Program-made: the position numbers and the translations under genes
The notes under the pieces: model-generated
Database searches by the model: none
What the model saw: the letters and a program-made list of their open reading frames with translations, nothing else
What the model was told of the DNA's origin: nothing
Source: Euryarchaeota archaeon UBA23
Lineage (GTDB): Archaea; Thermoplasmatota; Poseidoniia; Poseidoniales; Thalassarchaeaceae
Length of the DNA stretch: 64,000 nucleotides
Assembly (NCBI GenBank): GCA_002498725.1
Contig: DAIJ01000016.1
Location: forward strand, 1 to 64,000
Direction of reading: 5' to 3'
Shown: piece by piece, positions 60,740 through 64,000 of the stretch
How positions within the stretch are numbered: position 1 is the first letter of the stretch
How the letters are laid out: each line of letters begins with the position of its first letter

Positions 60740-61015
60740 ATGAACCAAAGCCCAAACAGTGAACAACGCCTATTTTACAGAAAGAGAGCGGACCCCTTCA
60801 GAATTGTTAGTCTGAATGCCCTAAAAAAGACAACATCAGGGAATAAATTGGAAAATAATAGCCCTCTTGTAAATTCAAAGAGAAAGTTAGCAGATGATGG
60901 AATGTGGCAACCATTAGCTAGGCCAAACATTTCTGTTAAAATCAGTAATAATTCATGGTCGGGACTACATTCTAGATTTATATCATCAAGAGAAATGCAT
61001 TTGGGGGTGGCATGA
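60740..61015 (+). CDS. Possible small hypothetical protein (91 aa, 119 aa from ATG 60656)
   Basis: I recognise no family. The frame is rich in Arg, Lys, Asn and Ser and ends with TGA directly followed by the ATG of the next small gene (TGAATG), suggesting translational coupling. A longer start at 60656 would add a hydrophobic N-terminus. A minus-strand frame (60775-61107) also exists but runs into the downstream gene and is less likely. Confidence 0.45.
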   Translation: MNQSPNSEQRLFYRKRADPFRIVSLNALKKTTSGNKLENNSPLVNSKRKLADDGMWQPLARPNISVKISNNSWSGLHSRFISSREMHLGVA

Positions 61016-61270
61016 ATGTCCAGAACAAGAAGACTTCGTGAAGCCGTTGTTACAATGCTTGAAGAGAAGGGCACAGCAAACACAGTTGAAGTGTTTGATT
61101 TCCTCAATAATAGATTTCGTTGGGGTGCTACTATGAATCAAGTAGGGAATATATTAGCCAAGGATATCAGATTCTCTAAGGTTGGTCATCAGCGTGGTGA
61201 ATTCCGAGGTAGTGTGTACACTGTTTGTGTATGGGGGCTATCTGAGGAAAGAATAGCCGTAGTAGTATAA
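61016..61270 (+). CDS. Small winged-helix-like protein (84 aa)
   Basis: The protein begins MSRTRRLREAVVTMLEEKG and contains a helix-turn-helix-like stretch (VEVFDFLNNRFRWGATMNQVGNILAKD), followed by basic beta-hairpin-like residues RFSKVGHQRGEFRGSVYTVCVWG. This layout fits a small archaeal winged-helix DNA-binding protein. A GGGGGTGG precedes the ATG. The gene lies 2 nt upstream of the DGGGP synthase gene on the same strand. Confidence 0.7.
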   Translation: MSRTRRLREAVVTMLEEKGTANTVEVFDFLNNRFRWGATMNQVGNILAKDIRFSKVGHQRGEFRGSVYTVCVWGLSEERIAVVV

Positions 61271-61272
61271 TC

Positions 61273-62205
61273 GTGGTAACCATCAAGACCATACCTTCTA
61301 CACATCGTAACATGGGACGCATCGCAGATTGGTTGCAATTCTTCCGTTGGGGCAATTGTCTGAATGGATTGATTGGTGTTTTCCTTGGTGCAATAATGGT
61401 TATTGAAGGAATTCCTTCAGGAAAAGAATTGCAAATAACAACTCTTCTAGCAATTTCAGTATCTTCGTTTATGGGTTCGTGGAATGGTCTCAATGATTAT
61501 GTTGATATTGAAATAGATAAGATAAATCGCCCTAATCGACCTCTTCCTTCTGGTAGGATATCAATTTCTTCTGCAAGAAGTCTGATTACAATATTGATGT
61601 TTACATCATTTGCTAGTTTACTATCAGCTGCCAATATAGCACAAACAATGACTTCAGATTTCACTACTTGGTATCCTACAATAGCGATTTGGTTTTTTGC
61701 TATTTTCTTATTAGTTAATTACGAATCAACATCTTCTTTTTCTATGACTTTGAAGGACAGGGGTTTACCAGGAAATATTGCAATTTCTCTTTCTGTTGGA
61801 TTAGTAATTCTCTATGGTGCAGCAGGTGTTTTCGATGTGACAAATCCAAAGGTTATTTCCTTATTCTTTGTGGGTTTCCTATTTAATACAGCACGTGAAA
61901 TTATCAAAGATGTGGAAGATATGTTGGGAGATGAAGGAAGATATACTTTGGCTATGAGGGTCGGCCCAGATAAGGCGAGATTGACTGCTTGGGTTTTACT
62001 TTTGTTAACTATGATCTCTCTAATTTTACCATTTTCTTTGGGTATTTTTGAAACTAAGCAAATTATTTTAATTGGGCCTGCATTATTTGTTTTAATGGGT
62101 GTGAAAAAGCATATTGCTCTTGCTGAAGATACCGCTGCATCACGTCAAATAAAAATTTCAATGACACTTGCAATTCTAGGTTTAATTGTAACTGCTTTCA
62201 TATAA
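61273..62205 (+). CDS. Digeranylgeranylglyceryl phosphate synthase (UbiA family)
   Basis: It adds the second geranylgeranyl chain to archaeal membrane lipid precursors. The 310-aa membrane protein has the first aspartate-rich motif NDYVDIEIDKINRPNRPLPSG and the second AREIIKDVEDMLGDEG, with about eight membrane helices. GTG 61273 is the open start; ATG 61312 (MGRIADWLQ) would also give a complete domain. The upstream winged-helix gene is probably in the same transcript. Confidence 0.92.
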   Translation: MVTIKTIPSTHRNMGRIADWLQFFRWGNCLNGLIGVFLGAIMVIEGIPSGKELQITTLLAISVSSFMGSWNGLNDYVDIEIDKINRPNRPLPSGRISISSARSLITILMFTSFASLLSAANIAQTMTSDFTTWYPTIAIWFFAIFLLVNYESTSSFSMTLKDRGLPGNIAISLSVGLVILYGAAGVFDVTNPKVISLFFVGFLFNTAREIIKDVEDMLGDEGRYTLAMRVGPDKARLTAWVLLLLTMISLILPFSLGIFETKQIILIGPALFVLMGVKKHIALAEDTAASRQIKISMTLAILGLIVTAFI

Positions 62206-62216
62206 TTAATTCTTAG

Positions 62217-63170
62217 TTACTTGAGTTCATGGAAACTAAGCCAAGCATCATGATTGCACATGTATGTAAGTAGTGACATCTGTGCCCACATTCTATTTTC
62301 TGCTTGATCAAGAACTATACTGTTTGGAGAATCAATTACTCCATCAGTAACTTCTTCACCTCTATGAGCAGGTAGACAGTGCATGAAGATATAATCTGGC
62401 TGCGCGTGTGCAACTAATTCCTCATTTACTTGAAAGCCTTCAAATGCAGAAAATTTGTCTTCGATATGTTCTTCTCCCATTGAGACAAATATATCCGTAT
62501 ATATCACTCCAGCATTTCTAACTGCTTCTACTGGATCATTTGTTCCAGTTATTTTACATCCATTACGTTGAGCTATTTCTTTTGCTCGATCAATTACTTC
62601 TTCATCTGGTTCCATTCCAGCAGGAGTTGCATATTTCACATCGTGACCCATTGTTACAGCAGCAAGTAATAAGTCATGTAATACATTGTTTCCATCTCCT
62701 ACCCATGCGATATGGCCATGCATATTACCTCTTTCAGTAATTGCCATTAAATCAGCAGCGGCTTGACAGGGATGATGTAAATCAGAAAGTGCATTAATGA
62801 CAGGTACTGTTGCAGTACGTGCCAATTCAACTACGTCAGAGTGACCAAAGCAGCGATACGTAATTCCATCTAGAAATCTTGAAAGAACTGCCGCGGTATC
62901 TCCAATCGATTCCGACTTTCCTAATTGTATATCGTTCTTTAACAATGTCAATGGTTGCCCTCCTAGTTTCTTAACTCCAACCTCAAAAGAAACCCTAGTC
63001 CTAGTAGACGGTTTTTCATATATTGATCCAATAGCCATACCATCTAATGGCAGGAATTCTCCATGTAATTCGGTATCATTTTTGAATCGTATTGCCCAAT
63101 CTATGATTTTAGGTAAATCTTCTGCAAAATCATCAATTGCAAGTAGATCTTTCTTCTTAGTTTCTTTCAT
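62217..63170 (-). CDS. argF: Ornithine carbamoyltransferase
   Basis: It makes citrulline from ornithine and carbamoyl phosphate. Carbamoyl phosphate site EKPSTRTRVSFEVG, HPCQ (LSDLHHPCQAAADLMAI), the ornithine loop SMGEE and the HCLPAHRGEEV motif are all present. The ATG at 63170 gives 317 aa, the usual length; it overlaps the end of the upstream GPN-loop GTPase gene by 14 nt, so the two are translationally coupled. An upstream in-frame start would overlap the GTPase further and is unlikely. Confidence 0.95.
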   Translation of the reverse strand: MKETKKKDLLAIDDFAEDLPKIIDWAIRFKNDTELHGEFLPLDGMAIGSIYEKPSTRTRVSFEVGVKKLGGQPLTLLKNDIQLGKSESIGDTAAVLSRFLDGITYRCFGHSDVVELARTATVPVINALSDLHHPCQAAADLMAITERGNMHGHIAWVGDGNNVLHDLLLAAVTMGHDVKYATPAGMEPDEEVIDRAKEIAQRNGCKITGTNDPVEAVRNAGVIYTDIFVSMGEEHIEDKFSAFEGFQVNEELVAHAQPDYIFMHCLPAHRGEEVTDGVIDSPNSIVLDQAENRMWAQMSLLTYMCNHDAWLSFHELK

Positions 63171-64000
63171 ATTCAATGTCTCCTGAGAAACCATCTCTGG
63201 TGTCTGCCATTCCACCAAAGATAGTTTGAGCAAATGTCAATAAATCTGCAAGCCCCTCTTCTTCTTCACTTGATAGAGGGATTAATCCAGGTTGAATTGC
63301 AGCATGCTGCATCATTCTTAACTGGCCAATTGCAAATTCAGCTCTAGAAGTCCCTTTTGATATATCCATAGTTTCTGCTGCCGATTCCTCATAAAGTGCC
63401 GCTTCCAAAATATCGAGATTTTCACCCCAATCTAAAATCTTTTGAAGTATTTCTGGTTCCAACAAATCTGCTTTTGATAGGAAATTAGCGGTGGGTAAAC
63501 CGAGTCTGAAATGAACTATTGAAGAAAGTAGCATTTGTGATACAAATCCACTTGGTGTTTGAGAAAGCATAGGGTCGAATAAGAAGGCTAGACACGCTCT
63601 TCCTTGACCTAACACCTCAACAAGGTGGCTACTTGCTTCTCTAAAAGCAAATAGTTCTACTTGTCCGGGTGTATCAATTACAAGTAAATCTCCAGATAAT
63701 CCTTCTATCTCATCGTAAACATCCAATGCTTGAGATGCAACTAAGTCTGCCGCCAATATTTGTGCGCCGTTAGGTCCTAGGTCATATTCATCCATAACAT
63801 CAGAAAGGGACACTAGATCTCTAACATCAAATTCCGGATCATAATGTACCCTTTCAGCACCTGGGTCAAGATTTATTGTTAGTACATCTATCTGAAGAAA
63901 TCTTGCCCATCGTTGAAAAGCAGTGACCAAGGAACTCTTTCCTGCACCAGCAGTACCTACCACAAATACAACTGGGGGGGTTGTACCATCTTGATTACTC
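63157..64000 (-). CDS. GPN-loop GTPase, 5' end beyond the window
   Basis: This is a P-loop GTPase of the GPN family (PAB0955-like), involved in assembly of RNA polymerase and related complexes in archaea and eukaryotes. The Walker A region is GTAGAGKSS, the diagnostic insert is LGPNGAQ, the DxPG motif is VIDTPGQVELF, and FLSKADLLEP is the base-recognition region. The frame remains open to the window edge (encoding SNQDGTTPPVVFVV before the Walker A), so the true start lies outside. The 3' end overlaps argF by 14 nt. Confidence 0.92.
   Translation of the reverse strand, partial: SNQDGTTPPVVFVVGTAGAGKSSLVTAFQRWARFLQIDVLTINLDPGAERVHYDPEFDVRDLVSLSDVMDEYDLGPNGAQILAADLVASQALDVYDEIEGLSGDLLVIDTPGQVELFAFREASSHLVEVLGQGRACLAFLFDPMLSQTPSGFVSQMLLSSIVHFRLGLPTANFLSKADLLEPEILQKILDWGENLDILEAALYEESAAETMDISKGTSRAEFAIGQLRMMQHAAIQPGLIPLSSEEEEGLADLLTFAQTIFGGMADTRDGFSGDIEYERN

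Noticed and set aside
60775..61107. Minus-strand 110-codon frame
   Set aside because: It overlaps the winged-helix gene and the coupled plus-strand frame, and has no recognisable domain.

Overview
The window looks like a stretch of chromosome from a marine planktonic euryarchaeon of the Marine Group II (Candidatus Poseidoniales) kind. It carries an archaeal information-processing core: an Rpo7-Spt4-S24e-S27ae operon, archaeal AlaRS, an XPD helicase, DtdA, a COG1326-like zinc protein, RtcB with archease, and a UbiA-type DGGGP synthase for archaeal lipids. The DNA is AT-rich, genes are tightly packed, some metabolic genes look bacterial (glutamate dehydrogenase, proline dehydrogenase), and a large share of the DNA encodes very long secreted or membrane-anchored proteins. 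The lineage is an inference from gene content; there is no 16S gene here. I see no rRNA, CRISPR array, insertion sequence, integrase or phage gene.

Layout. 1-86 is tRNA-Leu. 217-12182 holds two tandem surface genes (978 and 2980 aa); the second is a giant transglutaminase-like/DUF4129 protein. 12179-15413 is a minus-strand run: ribbon-helix-helix regulator, small basic protein, XPD helicase, Hsp20-like protein. It is divergent from an HD phosphohydrolase (15578-16894), and the shared spacer contains palindromic operator-like sites. Glutamate dehydrogenase follows, then an amino-acid ABC transporter whose permease is fused to an extracellular beta-propeller, then purC. 22410-28726 is a 1890-aa surface protein with a small downstream partner. 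28981-30280 is the rpo7 operon. 30295-37150 contains a propeller-like protein, dtdA, proline dehydrogenase, a zinc-ribbon protein, a methyltransferase-like protein, a membrane-anchored subtilase and a membrane/zinc-ribbon protein. tRNA-Ser and tRNA-Thr come next, then a 2290-aa surface protein (37638-44510). 44641-52726 has a micro-protein gene, alkA, a His-motif membrane protein, rtcB and an alaS-aminotransferase operon. 52799-55840 is a calcium-repeat surface protein, followed by archease, a TauE/SafE exporter, guaC and a coiled-coil lipoprotein with ELWRSDGT repeats. The end carries tRNA-Glu, two small ORFs, DGGGP synthase, argF and the 3' part of a GPN-loop GTPase running off the edge.

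How it fits together. Six surface genes fill about 29.7 kb, or 46% of the window. Three of them (978, 1890 and 2290 aa) share one plan: signal peptide, long beta-sandwich ectodomain, one C-terminal membrane helix and an acidic cytoplasmic tail. Together with the subtilase, amino-acid transporter, proline and glutamate dehydrogenases and aminotransferase, this suits a protein- and peptide-degrading heterotroph. The most unusual items are the propeller-permease fusion without a binding protein, the giant transglutaminase-like protein whose His/Asp triad positions are changed, the regulator operators between the XPD operon and the HD hydrolase, and a recurring set of short perfect hairpins just upstream of several start codons.
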